Below are positions 10,973 to 22,525 of a stretch of 64,000 bases of DNA, in pieces. Within the stretch, counting starts at the first letter, position 1, and every line of letters begins with the position of its first letter. The translations under genes and the position numbers were made by a program. This stretch comes from Bettongia penicillata ogilbyi (Eukaryota > Chordata > Mammalia > Diprotodontia > Potoroidae), in NCBI GenBank assembly GCA_023548195.1, contig JAJHZJ010000121.1, positions 5,304,180 through 5,368,179 on the forward strand, given 5' to 3'. The notes beneath the pieces are model-generated. The model ran no database searches. It worked only from the letters and a program-made list of their open reading frames with translations, and was not told the origin of the DNA.

Positions 10973-12015
10973 AAAGTCTGCCATAATTTTTTCATAGTAA
11001 TAATTACCCACTATGTAGTTCCCTCTATCTTATCCACCCCCATTTATCTTTCTCTGTCTCTCCTGCCACCTTGTTCTCAAAAGTGTTTTACTTCTAATTT
11101 TTGCCTCCTCCAATTTCTATTGACCCCTTCCCCACCCTTATTCTATTCTCTTCCTACTTTCCTCTGTGGTAAGATATATTTCTACACTCAACTGAGTGTA
11201 TATGTCATTCCCTCTTGGAGTCAATTCCAATGAGAGTAAGGTTCACACTATGAGCCCCTTCCTTCATCTTTCCCTCCTCTAAAATCCCTTTCAAGTCACT
11301 TTTATGTCAGATAATTTACTCCATTCTACTCTCCCTTTCCCCTTCTCTTAGTACATTATTCTTTCTCACCTCTTACCTTTTTTTTAGATAATAATACCAT
11401 CATATTCAACTAATATCTGTGCCTTTTATGTATACTTATAACTATCCTAATAATGAAAAAAAATTAGAAATTGCAAATATCTTTTCCTTTGTAAGAATAT
11501 AAACAATTTGAACTTACTGAATCCTCTATAATTTTTCTTTCTTGTTTACCTTTTTTATATTTCTTTTGAATCTAGTATTTGAAAATCAAATTTTCTATTC
11601 AACTCTTATTTCTTCATGAGGAATGCTTGAAAGTCCTTTATTTCATTGAATATGCATTTTCTCCCAAAGGATTATACTCAGTTTTGCTGGGTAGTTGATT
11701 CTTGGTTGTAATTCTAGCTCTTTTGATCTCTGGAATATATTCTAAGCCCTCTGATCCTTTAATGTAGAAATTGCTAAATCTTGCATCATCCTGATTGTGG
11801 CTCCATGATATTTGTATTGTTTCTTTTTAGCTGCTTGCAATATTTTCTCCTTGACCTGGGAATTTTGGAATTTGGCTATAATATTCCTGGGGGGATTTGC
11901 TGGGCAACTTTTCTCTTTATCATGTTTACTTTTTGGTTTGAATTATGTCTAACAAAAGTGTCTTTTTTTCATCTTTCTATTCTTAGGAATAATTCTCTGA
12001 ACTCATTTTCCAAAA
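10973..12015 (-). repeat. L1-derived 5' region (ORF1 side), antisense
   Basis: Abruptly follows the ORF2 end without the rest of ORF2. It contains pyrimidine-rich CCTTGTTCTCAAAAGTGTTTTA and then GGATTATACTCAGTTTTGCTGGGTAG, CTGCTTGCAATATTTTCTCCTTGA and TTTGGCTATAATATTCCTGG, which recur at 19.3-19.5 and 53.5-53.8 kb. In the other copies this segment leads to a CCATCTTGGCTGG-type L1 5' end. Confidence 0.75.
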
Positions 12016-12809
12016 ATGACTGAGTGTTTCAAGTTAAAAATAATCCTGATTGTAGAAGCAATTAATCCATGTTTGTGGTGACTATATGACTGTAACAACT
12101 TGGAAATCAATGGGCTAGTAATATGTTTATAAAGTGAAGAGGCATTAAGACCATAGAATTATAGAAATGAGAGATGCATGTTTGTAAGGAAAAAAAAAAA
12201 TACAGGCCTCTATGAGTTTATAAGGTAGATAATTTTATCCAAATTCTTCTCAGAATGTCAAGTCCTCCATTAAGAAACTGTTTTTTCTTTTTCCACATGA
12301 AAAGTAAATTTGATAACATTTCCTGGATATATAGGATGACATATATTGCTAGATCTTACTGAAAATGAATGCATTTCTCTGTTATGACTGTGTCAAGGTG
12401 CAAGATAACTGTAAAGGCTTACTTGGTGCATTTCTGTCACACAGAACTGAAGAGATAAAGAAAGGTGACAGGGTCCAAATATCTCTAAATCCTTGTGATG
12501 ATTAGCTATGTTTGTTTGTTTTTTTCTGCTTTGCCTAATGAGACTTATTCCCAGTACGCTGAATTTGGGTATGCCCCAAGTATGCCAACTGTGATGTCTA
12601 ATGTGAATTACTAGGGCATCTCTACAGCCATTAGTGCTTCTGCATTTCCTATCCTTCCTTTTTTTTTTTTCTCTTTTGCTTTGGTCTTCTGTCCATTCTT
12701 TAGTGTAAACAATCTTAATTTGTTCATTAGACTATTCCATCAGGAACCTATCAGGTCAGTTTTTATTTATGGGGTTTGCACCCCAAACTAAGATGTGTTC
12801 CAAGATATT
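12016..12809. other. No recognisable feature
   Basis: AT-rich spacer between two L1 copies in opposite orientation; poly-T at 12659-12671. No family identified. Confidence 0.5.
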
Positions 12810-13806
12810 TAAAAATGTACAATTATATTGATAAATGGTCAAAGGACATGAGCAGGCAGTTTTCAGAGGAAGAAATTAAAGATATTTACAGTCATATGAA
12901 AAATTGCTCTAAATCACTATTGATTAGAGACTTGCAAATGAAAACAACTTCGAGGTACCACATTACACATATCAGAGTGGCTAAAATGACAAAACAGGAA
13001 AATGATAGATGTTGGAGAAGATGTGGGACAGTTGTACCACTAATTCATCATTGGTGGAGCTGTTAGCTGATCCAACCATTCTGGAGAGCAACTGGGAACT
13101 ATGGCAAAGGGACTATAAAAATGTTCATACTCTTTGACCCAGCAATACCACTTTTAGGGTTGTATCCCAAAGAGATCATAAAAATGGAAAAAAGGGCCTA
13201 CATGTACAAAAATATTTATAGCGGCTCTTTTTGTGGTGGCCTAGAACCAGAAATTGAGGAGATATCCATCAATTGGGGAATGGCTGAAAAAGTTGTTGTA
13301 TATGAATGTAATGGAATAATACTACTGTGCTATCAGAAATGACAAACATCTGGACTTGAGAAAAACCTGGAAAGATTTATATGAATTGATGCTGAATGAA
13401 GTGAGCAGAACCAGGAGAACATTATACACAATAACAGACACAATGTACTAAGACTATTTTTGATAGACTTAGACCTTCACAGCAATGTAAAGACCTAAAA
13501 CATTTCCAAAGGAGTCATGATACAAAATGTTATCCACACCCAGAGAAAGAACTACAGTCAGAATGCAGAATGAAGCGAGCATTTTCTCCTTTATTATATC
13601 TTGGTATGTTTTTCTCATGGTTTCTCCCATTTGTTTTAATTCTATCCAACATGACTAATATGAAAATGTGTTTGATAGGAATGTATGTGTAGAACCCATA
13701 TAAGAATGCATCTTATCTTGGGGAGGGAGGAGGGAGAAAGAGGGAGAAATTTGGAATTTATGGAAGTGATTGTTGAAAACTGAAAACAAATAAATTAATA
13801 AATTTG
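12810..13806 (+). repeat. L1 LINE 3' end, sense
   Basis: ORF2 C-terminal code is readable: DKWSKDMSRQFSEEEIKDIY, then HMKNCSKSLLIRDLQMKTTS, then FILFDPAIPLLGLYPKEIIK, with frameshifts and stops between. The 3' UTR follows (GAACTACAGTCAGAATGCAG, poly-T/GTTT, GGGGAGGGAGG) and ends in an A-rich AAATAAATTAATAAA tail. The 5' truncation is at about 12810. Confidence 0.92.
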
Positions 13807-15544
13807 GGAAAATGTACAAGTATAAGCCTAAATTAAATTATTTGGTTGTTATTCTGGCACTATATTGAGCTATTTATTCAATGTAACTGACAGGTAATAT
13901 CACAGAAAATCAAGACTCAAGAAATGAATGCCTATCATTTAGGCAAACTTCCCTTAGTTGCTCAGGACTAAGGGGCCTTACACAAAATAAAGGATGTGCT
14001 ACTCAGAATACCTGAAGACCATTAAGGCTAAATCTCAGAACCTGGCACAGCCATGCAACTCTGAGAAAGCCATCATGGTATACTTGTGGGAGAAGAGGTC
14101 ATTCCTGCTGACAGAGGTTGTTTGAGTACTGGTATGGTAAAGGGACCTGGAGCAGTGGGTGAAGGAGATGCACAGAGTATGAGATATAGATTAGATTGTC
14201 CAAGCATTCCAAACCAGGAATGAACCAGAAGAAAGAGTTGATGTCATCTGTGGTTGGGAGGGTTAAGAGCAAGCCTGGATAACAATTTTTTCATACCCCT
14301 TTTCTGTAAAGTGAGGATGTAGATGATAGTTTTCCATTGCCAGTAAACAATCATTTAACTTCTTACTCCCTTTCCATTGCATTATAGAAACTAGACAAGA
14401 TAGATAGTCAAGGGGAAGCACATTTTCCTCTCTTCTCGCTTTCCAACAAGAGCTACAGAAGCTCTGAGCACACAAGGGCACAAGAATATGTGCTTCCCTA
14501 GACAAGCTTGACATGGGAACTCACATTCTACTTCTTTTACTTTCTTCCCTGGGGATAAAACACTGAATAACAGTTCTAAGAGGAAGACATTTCTAACCAG
14601 GTTGGAGATAGAAACCGAGCTGAAAGTCAAAGCCAAGCATGGACTCTCTTCCCCTCTCCCCAAAATGACTTTTTCCAGGTATTTGCCTGGCTGGTCTCCA
14701 CCCAAGCTACTAGATGCTTCTATCTGGGGTTTTAACTGCTTTGTTATATATTACACAGAATCTTCAGGATGTGACCAAGTTTCTGCAGGAAATATGAACT
14801 TACTTCTTATGTAACTTCACTCCAATTTATTTTCTTATTCAAAGGATATCTAAATGGATGGAAGACTTTTTCAAACACAGTTTAAAGCCTGTGACTAATG
14901 CAACTGAGAAGTATTTTCACCTAGCTAACCTATCAGGTTGTCACTTTTTTAAGCATCCTGTCACTTCCTTTAAGTGGGATAGGATAATTTATTGAATGGC
15001 TCTATGGACAAACCCCTACCACCCTTACTTACAATAGGAATAGTTTCTGGTCTCTCTCCTGAAGGCAGTAAGCTAGGGCTGCCTGAGATCCCATTCTAGG
15101 ATGTTCTTTGTCTCTTTTACTCTTGTGTCCTTCCATTAGTTTGCATTAGTGTATCCCACCCCACACAGAATCTCCAAATTTTCAGGACTACCTTTTCTTC
15201 CATCTGAGCACAGGTCTGCACTTTCAACTTTATTTTAGCTAGCTTCTACCTCCATCCAAGACTCCCCTACACATGTTTTTCTGATTATATTTTGGGGTGG
15301 TCTATTCAATATAGCTTTGGTTATTATTTAATAATATTGACTGTTTCTTTGGTGATTAAAACTCCTTGCCTGAAGTCCTGGAAAACACTTGATGGCTTCT
15401 ACATCAGTTTGACTTTTGATTATGAAATTATTAGGAAAATTTTTCATTGAAAGTCTCTTTGTTTTAGTTGTAGATTTTGTGTTTGTTTTAGTTTTAGTTT
15501 TTAAGTAGGGTGTTACGATGCTTGGTCTGCCTAAACTTATCGTA
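13807..15544. other. No recognisable feature
   Basis: Mixed-composition sequence with open stretches of up to 104 codons on the minus strand (14391-14705) that show no domain I recognise. Probably unique intergenic DNA. Confidence 0.5.
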
Positions 15545-15765
15545 GTTAAAAGAGAATTGGGCTTGGAGTTAGACAATATATGTTGAAATATTGCCTCTGA
15601 TATTCATTAACTCACTTATTGTGGCCAATTCACATACTTTCTGAGGCTCAATTTTCACATTTTAAAAATCATGATAAAAATGATCTCACTTCCTCACACA
15701 TGTTAATTGTTAAGTAAGCACTTGGTAAACTGAAAGTGCTATATAAATTGCATTATTATTTTTAA
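15545..15765 (+). repeat. MIR-type SINE
   Basis: GGGCTTGGAGTTAGACAATA, then the core-like TTATTGTGGCCAATTCACAT, then CTGAGGCTCAATTTTCACA, ending in a TAAGTAAGCACTTGGTAAA and GTGCTATATAAATTGCATTATTA tail. This is the expected MIR order, strongly diverged. Confidence 0.75.
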
Positions 15766-16559
15766 TAATAGCAAAGTAGAGTAATGTATATAAGATGTCT
15801 GGCATGAAATTCAGTTATAGCTAGTAAGGTTTATTTCTACAAGTAAGTTTTACATTGCTCAACACTGTAATGAACAGGAAAATGAAATCAAGAGACTCAG
15901 GGACAGATCCTCATTTTCCATTACTGCTAGTAAATCCTGGTACAACTGATTTCCCTGAGAATTTAATAACTATTCTAGCTATACATGGGGCATTTAGTGT
16001 GAAAAACAAAATAAGAAATGACATCATGAATGAAAAGAAAAAGTAGCTGTCCAGAACAGCATCAAGCTAAGTAACAAAAAGACATTAAAGTAGCATGGCT
16101 GTTTCTTTGTCTCTATAACTATTCAGTCACTTTAGCATTCAGATTTATGTATATGCATATATTTACTTATATTTATATATATACACATATATGTATATAT
16201 AAACATATTGTATATATAGATATAGATAGATAATTGACATTTTTATCAGTAGGCTATAATGACTCAAAATGAAAGATCATAGCTAAAAGAGGCTAGTTGG
16301 ATATGGTCAGGGACAGGGATAAGGCAATGATTAATAGATTGAGATCTAGTAATTCCAAGAACACAAAAATAAAACTTTTAATGGCAAGAATTATATGTAT
16401 ATATATATGCATATATGCATGTTATGTATCTTACATCAATTTTTTAAAATTTTACCAAAAAAGCAAGGTAAAACAGCTTTAATACTATAACCATTCTTCT
16501 GTGTTCCATGAATCTAGTATGAAATAAGTGTGTAATATGTTTGTTTATTTGCTGGTTAA
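15766..16559. other. Spacer with TA/TACATA-rich microsatellites
   Basis: No gene. Alternating TATA/CATA low-complexity DNA at about 16140-16230 and 16394-16430; the rest is unrecognised. Confidence 0.6.
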
Positions 16560-16760
16560 TTTTCCCTTACTAGATTGTATGCCCTTGAAGGCAGGGATCT
16601 GGCCTTATCCATTGTGTTATTTCCCATAATGTTATTCATCAGTAAGCATTTATTAAGTATTAATATATGCTCTGTGCTATATTAGATGCTGGGCATATAA
16701 ATACAAAATTAAAGCAATATCTCCTTTCAAGTTGCTTATATTCTAAAGGGGAGAGAAGAT
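16560..16760 (+). repeat. L2/MIR-related 3' tail fragments
   Basis: TAGATTGTATGCCCTTGAAGGCAGGGA is the common tail of L2/MIR elements. It is followed by an AAGCATTTATTAAGTATTAA and TGCTGGGCATATAAATACAAA segment typical of another old mammalian SINE tail. Confidence 0.6.
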
Positions 16761-16884
16761 GTATATAAATTAGCATTTGTAAAATACAGTATAGAGACTG
16801 AATCTGAGGTTTCATTGGTAAAAGGAATGTGTACATGAAGAGAGTCTTCCCTTGAAGGCTATTACCTTCTCTGTAACTTAGAGA

Positions 16885-17000
16885 AAGCACCCTAGAGTAC
16901 TGAGAGGTTAAGTAATTTGTTAAAAGTCATGCAGTCAATATACATTAGAAGGAAGACTTGAACATAGCTCTTCCTACCTTCTGGGTCAATTCAGCATGCA
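16885..17000 (-). repeat. MIR fragment, antisense
   Basis: CTGAGAGGTTAAGTAATTTG, GTCATGCAGTCA and GGAAGACTTGAACATAGCTC are complements of the MIR body and head. Confidence 0.6.
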
Positions 17001-17689
17001 TTATGCATTATGCAACGTATTTCAATACGTTAAAAAAATACAAGGTAAACTTTGTGGAAATGTCGCTATCATTAAGTAATAATTTGCCTCCTTTTAAGAC
17101 TTTTTTCTTCTCTCCCTCAAGTCCCATGTCATAGTCCCTCTCCTTCCTGTTGACACTGGACACATAGTGAGTGAATGATCAATACGTATTTCTTGAGTGG
17201 ATGAATGCATGAAAATTAATTGTATATGCCATCTTTTATCTTCAAGGACTTTAACATCTCTTTTGGATTGTTGCTTATTCTGATGTTTTTAATAGCATAG
17301 TTAAACATTTATGTGTTGGGAATTATCAAATTTCCTCTTTCTCATGAGAAATGAAACATTGGTCATGTACTAATAAAATGCTTAATCACCAGTTCAACAG
17401 GAATCTGTTTCTTCTTTTTGATATATCAGCCTTCAGGATATTTTCAAATGATGATCCTGGAAAGAGTTACGAGGGCCATGTTGTCCATCTCCCAAATACA
17501 AGCAGGACTGTACCAAAACGATTTAAGAAACTTTGTTATATATCTTCTTTTGTGTTTATTTTAAAGATTTCAGGTAAAGCAATTCTATAAACACTTTAAA
17601 TATAACTAATTGAGCAAATTTAAAATTCAGTCAATTGCTAAAGTTAAGAAAAGTGATTTTAAATAATACTGTGGAAATGAGTCAGATTT
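17001..17689. other. No recognisable feature
   Basis: AT-rich, no gene or family identified. Confidence 0.5.
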
Positions 17690-18230
17690 ACTTATTCCTT
17701 CAAAAAGCATTTATTATGGATGAAGGATGGAACAGAGAAACAACAGAACTACTCAACTCCTTCCGTTTCTTCTGCCAAGAGTAGTTATCTTTAGACTGGA
17801 AAGAATTAAATAAAAATGGTCAGTAAGGAGATGAAACTGAAGACGAGCAAGGAAATAGTAGAAGAATATTGGTGTCTCTTAATGAGGTCAAGGGAACTGA
17901 TCCAGAAGAGTCACCTCTCAGGATTTTTAAAGAAATAACAAATGTGATTATTGAACCACTATATTAGAGAACTGGAGAAAGGCAAATCCTATTTTCTTAA
18001 GGAGGAATCTGAAAATGGAATGCCTAACTTGACTCTGAGTCTTGTCAAAACATCTAGAAAATGAAGCAGTGATAACAGACCATGCCAGACATTTTACATT
18101 TTTGACAAAGTTGCTGAAATACTAACTGAGGGAAACATTTTAGATGTGTTACCAAGATTTCAATAAAGTATGTAACAAAATCCTTGTGGAAAAGATAGAA
18201 AAATATAGGCAATCAGATCGTAGGTGTGTA
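17690..18230 (+). repeat. CR1/L3-type LINE reverse-transcriptase remnant
   Basis: The order matches old mammalian L3: ACTGGAGAAAGGCAAATCCT, a CTTGACTCTGAGTCTTGTCA stretch, GATAACAGACCATGCCAGAC and finally a coding-like DFNKVCNKILVEKIEKY (translated from about 18155-18207), where the family has a DFSKAFD-type motif. Frames are broken throughout. Confidence 0.55.
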
Positions 18231-18432
18231 AGGATCATAAAGTGTTAGTGTTGATTCTTCTCTCTTATAGCACCTTTAGAGGGTGGATACCTGAAATATA
18301 GCACAATCAAACCTTAATAAGAATGATCTTGCCTGGGTTGACCTCACTTTTCCTTCAAGGGCTGAACTCAGATGTAGGACTTTCTCTCACTCTTCCACTC
18401 TCATCACTATCTCCACCATCTCTCTCTCTATA

Positions 18433-18434
18433 AT

Positions 18435-18477
<43 letters not shown>
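18433..18477. repeat. (GT)n microsatellite
   Basis: About 20 GT units with a GAGTG start, close to the 5' side of an L1 3' end. Confidence 0.95.
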
Positions 18478-18481
<4 letters not shown>

Positions 18482-18524
18482 TAATGAAATGCCATTGTTT
18501 TATAAGAAATGATTGATGAGCATG

Positions 18525-19010
18525 CAAATTTCAGGAAAAAAACCTGGAAAAGTTTACATGAACTGATGCAAAATGAAGTGAGTAGAACCAGGAGAGTATC
18601 AGTTATAAGCAATATTGTGAGATGGCAGTTAAGAAGACTTAGCTCTTTTCAGCAAAACAATGATCCCAGACAATTCCAAAGGGCTCATGATGGAAAATGC
18701 TGTCCACATCCAGAGAAAGATTTTGTGGAGTCTGAATGTAGATAAAAGCATGCTATTTTCAGTTTATTTTTTTCATGGTTCTTTTCTTTTGGCCTGTTTC
18801 TTCTTTTATAAGATGACTAATAAGGAAATATGTCTTACATAAATGCATAGACACAATCTCTATAAAACTGATTATTATGTTAAGGAAGGAGTGGTGAGGG
18901 AGGAAAGGGAAAAATTTGTGACTCAATTTTTTTCAAAAACGAATTTTAAAAATTTTCTTTACATGTAATTGGAAAAATGCTGTATATAAAAAAAGAAATG
19001 ATTGGAAAAG
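18525..19010 (+). repeat. L1 LINE 3' UTR, sense
   Basis: AACCTGGAAAAGTTTACATG, GAAGTGAGTAGAACCAGGAG and GTCCACATCCAGAGAAAG match the sense L1 3' end at 13.35-13.6 kb. It ends in an A/T-rich tail near 19000. Confidence 0.88.
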
Positions 19011-19017
19011 TTCTGTA

Positions 19018-19262
19018 CCAAGGGACAAGCTAGTTGCTGCAGTGAATAGAGTAGTGAGCCTGGAGTGAGGAAGATTTGTTTTCCTGAGTTCAAATCTAGC
19101 CTCAGAGACTTACTAGCTATGTGACCATGGATAAGTCACTAAATCCATTTTTGCCTTAGTTTCCTTTTCTATAAAATAAGCTGGAGAAGAAAATGGCAAA
19201 CTACGTAAGTACCTTTGCCAAGAAGATCCCAAATGGAATCACAAAGAGTTGGACCCAACCAA
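19018..19262 (+). repeat. tRNA-derived marsupial SINE (MIR-like body)
   Basis: Head GCTAGTTGCTGCAGTGAATAG, middle CTGAGTTCAAATCTAGCCTC and ACTTACTAGCTATGTGACCA, tail CTGGAGAAGAAAATGGCAAA then AAGAGTTGGACCCAACCAAA. Same family, in sense, as the antisense copies at 40142 and 62712. It directly abuts the preceding L1 3' end. Confidence 0.85.
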
Positions 19263-19274
19263 ACAATAAAAATA

Positions 19275-21068
19275 AATACCCATTTTTCCCTTGGAGGATT
19301 ATACTCAATTTTCTTGGGAAAATTATTCATGATTTTATGCTTATAACTTTCCTGTTCTTGATTATCCCATTCCATGGTTTCCACTCTTATAAGGTTGTGT
19401 CTGCTAAACATTTTGTTGTTCTGATTATGATTCCATGGTACTTGAATTCTTTCTGGCTGGTTGCAGTGATTTGTTTTTTACCTGGAAGGTCTCAATTTTG
19501 GTTATATTGTTTCTGGGAGTTTGTATTTTAGAGTGTGTTTTAGGAGATGAAAGAATGGATTGTTTATATTTTTACTTTGTCAACTGATTCTAAGAAACCC
19601 ATGAAGGTTTGTTTTGTGATTTCTTGAAACATTGTACTTGTCTCTTTTTACATTCATGTCTTTTAAGTGGTCCAATAATTCTTAAATTATTTCACTTTGA
19701 ACTATCTTCGAACTAAATTGTTTTTCACATCAAATACCTTGCATTTTCTCCTATTTTTCAGTCCTTTGATTTTGTTTTAATACTTCTTGCTGTTTTATGG
19801 AGTCACTTCTAGATTGTCCGTTCCATTTTTTGTGTGTGTGAATTTTGTTGTTTGGATGATGTTTTGTACCGTATATGTCAGTTATTAATTCTCTCTTCAA
19901 TTTTTTCTTAAATGGCTGTAATTTCTTTTCCAGTTTCTCCTCTAGTTTTCTCATTTCAGCTAAATAACTTTCATTTTTATTCTTTTCTTATTCATATTCT
20001 TATTCATATTCAATTCTTAAAGAAAAAGAACCTCGCCTCATTTCTTCCAGGAATTCAAGTTGAACTTGTATACAAGCTGGAGTCATTCTTTTGTCTTAAG
20101 TATCTCAATTACGTTAATTGCTCTCTATGCTGGGACTTTTTTCTTGTACTTTGCTTATTTGTGTTAGGAATAGGCTCTGACTATATCTAGAAGAAAGAGC
20201 AGGGTCATGATTAGTCCTGTTTTGTATCCTCAGGAGTTATGCTGCTTCTTTCTTGGCATCTTGATCATTGTGTTAATCAAGTGACTCTGGGATATGCAAG
20301 CTTTAAATGTGCTTGAAATAGTATGTTTGAGGACAAAATCTGAGGGTCTGAGCTTTTAAATTCATGTTTTGGGTTTTGATCTGAGCAATACAACTGTGGG
20401 TTTGCCCTTTGTTGGAGCACCAGTAGACTGTTGCTAGAATCAGCCACTATTACTATGGAAACCTTTGCGTATACCAGAGTGACAAAAATACATATTCCCC
20501 TTTGGTTTGGACTTCTGTTCTGGTTATTCCTTTTTAGGCTTCCACTTAGACTGGGCATGGGATTTAAGACCTCATTCTGTTAGAGGAATCAGAGTCATAT
20601 AGTAGATGCTTCTATACTTGTTCTTTGCTCAATATGCAGTCCTGGGTCCATGACAGTTCCATGCACTGCACATGAATCCCTTCAAACAGAGTTGAACAGC
20701 ATCTGTGAGTCAGCTCTTTGCTATAAGTGACAGAGCTGTTAGTAGGTGACTATTCTTACACCCTGAAATTCTGCACCCCTGTTTCAGAATTGGACCTCTT
20801 CTTGCCCTAATGTGTAACTATAACTTGGTCAGGTCCCCTTTCAGTCTCTGTGCTAGAAGGCTTAGTGAAATACATTTCTGGCTACACTACATCCTCAATT
20901 TTCACAGACCTCTTTGTCTTCTTATGTCAACCTGGGTTAGAAAAATCACTCTTTGTGATTATTTTCCTGAATTTACAAATCAGAATCCATCCTAGTGCTT
21001 TTTTTATGTCTTTGGGATAGCTGGGTTGCACTGCTTCCTCCTCCTTTCCCATCTTGGCTGGTCTTTTT
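19275..21068 (-). repeat. L1 LINE 5' region and ORF1 side, antisense
   Basis: Starts at a GGATTATACTCAATTTTCTTGG block shared with 11.67 and 53.54 kb and runs to TTTCCCATCTTGGCTGGTC at 21046-21064. That is the complement of the CCAGCCAAGATGG start of L1 5' UTRs, so the true 5' end is preserved while the 3' side is lost. Confidence 0.75.
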
Positions 21069-21859
21069 TTAATGGATTCTTTTCAGATGAAAAATCACAT
21101 GGCATGAATTTATAGGAAATAAATTCAACTAAAACAAAATATCAGAACAATTTTAATGCATTGCCTTGGGTATCAAACATTCTTGGTGTCCATACCCAAA
21201 TCCCTGATACCATAACATGTATCCTAGGAAGAATTGGTGTTGGCTCCTTATTAAACATTCTATCTCCATGTCAGAGTAGAAAGAACATACATCAAACAAA
21301 TCAAGGTGGAACATTTGGAAATTAATGGCAACTCTTGGGAGTACTGTACTTTTTGGCATGAGATCTGTAGGGTAAGAGTTCCAGGAATCCATCAAAATAG
21401 TAAGTGCAGTCTAGGGAAGGTAGGGTTTCTTAACACGAGAACTGATCACAGAAATTGTGTGTTGCAATTTGCAAGATCATGAAAAATATCTAGCTGGAAC
21501 ACCAGAACTCCAAGTGCTATGTTTTCTTCCCCTTCTTCTTCTTCAGTAAACCCCTACATTCTCCATTCCCATATCTCATTCAAGAACTTTTCAAATCTCC
21601 TGCTTTTGGAGACTTCTCCTTCTGTAAATTAATGCAAAACTTTCTGAGATATTTAGTCTCATGGTAAACATAGAACCCATGGCATCTGGACAGATTCTCT
21701 CTTACATGGATAAAACTGAAATTTTACCTTAGAGGTAAAAAAACAACAACAAAAAACAACATGTCAGCAGACAGTCTTGCAATATTCACAGGCATATAGA
21801 TAACAATTTTAGTATGAAGTAAATGATGGTATCATGCTATTTTAAAATATTTTGAGGGG
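21069..21859. other. No recognisable feature
   Basis: No gene or family identified; a CAACAACAA A-rich patch at about 21740. Confidence 0.5.
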
Positions 21860-21985
21860 ATATAGATAAGCTTCTTGAGGGCAGGGACTATTTCCTTTTT
21901 GTCTTGGATCCCCAGAATCTAGCAAAGTTCCTGGCATATAGTGGTCACTTAACAGATCTTTTTTTAATTGAATTGTGTATGAAAG
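21860..21985 (+). repeat. L2/MIR tail
   Basis: AGCTTCTTGAGGGCAGGGAC, CCCAGAATCTAGCAAAGTTCC and TGGCATATAGTGGTCACTTAA follow the standard L2/MIR 3' tail. Confidence 0.75.
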
Positions 21986-22129
21986 CTGTCCCCAAATATT
22001 TGAAGGTCCCTTCTGTGGAAGAGGAACTTACTTATTTTTCTTAGCTCTACAGGACAGAACTAGAAACAAAATATGGAATTTGCAGCTAGGCAGATTTTTG
22101 ATTCAATGTTGGGGGACAAAACCTCAATA

Positions 22130-22255
22130 ATTAGAGACAGACAAAAGTCAAATGTACTAAACTGGAATATAGAGGCCTCCTCATTAATTGAGGTTTTTAA
22201 CAGAGGCTTGGATGGGCATTTTTTTGGCAAATGTTGGATAAAAGATCCTTAAAGG
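22130..22255 (+). repeat. CR1/L3 LINE 3' end, part 1
   Basis: ATTGAGGTTTTTAACAGAGG then CTTGGATGGGCATTTTTTTG match the L3 3' end. The element resumes at 22465 (AGATTCCTTTCAACTCTGAG) after a SINE insertion. Confidence 0.65.
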
Positions 22256-22261
22256 GCCAAG

Positions 22262-22462
22262 GTCTTCTACTGCATCCTGGGTCATCTCCAGTCATCCTGA
22301 TGAATATCTGATCACTGGATTCAGATGGCTTAGGAGGAGAAAGTGAGGCTGGTGACCTTACACAGCTCTCCCTAACTCAAAACAAAGTCAAGTGCAAGTC
22401 ACATCATCATTTCTCTGATGGAATGGTCTTCTTTGGCAATGAAGGACGAACACAGCAAACAT
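22262..22462 (+). repeat. Marsupial SINE body inserted in L3
   Basis: ATCCTGGGTCATCTCCAGTC, GATGGCTTAGGAGGAGAAAG, CAAAGTCAAGTGCAAGTCAC and TCTTTGGCAATGAAGGACGAA match the 3' body of the full-length copy at 54047-54361. The tRNA-like head is missing. Confidence 0.85.
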
Positions 22463-22525
22463 GGGATGGAGTAAATGACTTTTTAGATTCCTTTCAACTC
22501 TGAGAGACTAGAATCATCTTGTTAT
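22463..22525 (+). repeat. CR1/L3 LINE 3' end, part 2
   Basis: TTTTTAGATTCCTTTCAACT followed by CTGAGAGACTAGAATC is the terminal part of the L3 element split by the SINE. Confidence 0.6.

Noticed and set aside
12776..13342. Open frames of 96 and 73 codons as candidate genes
   Set aside because: They are fragments of L1 ORF2 (FDPAIPLLGLYP and neighbours) and are listed as the LINE.
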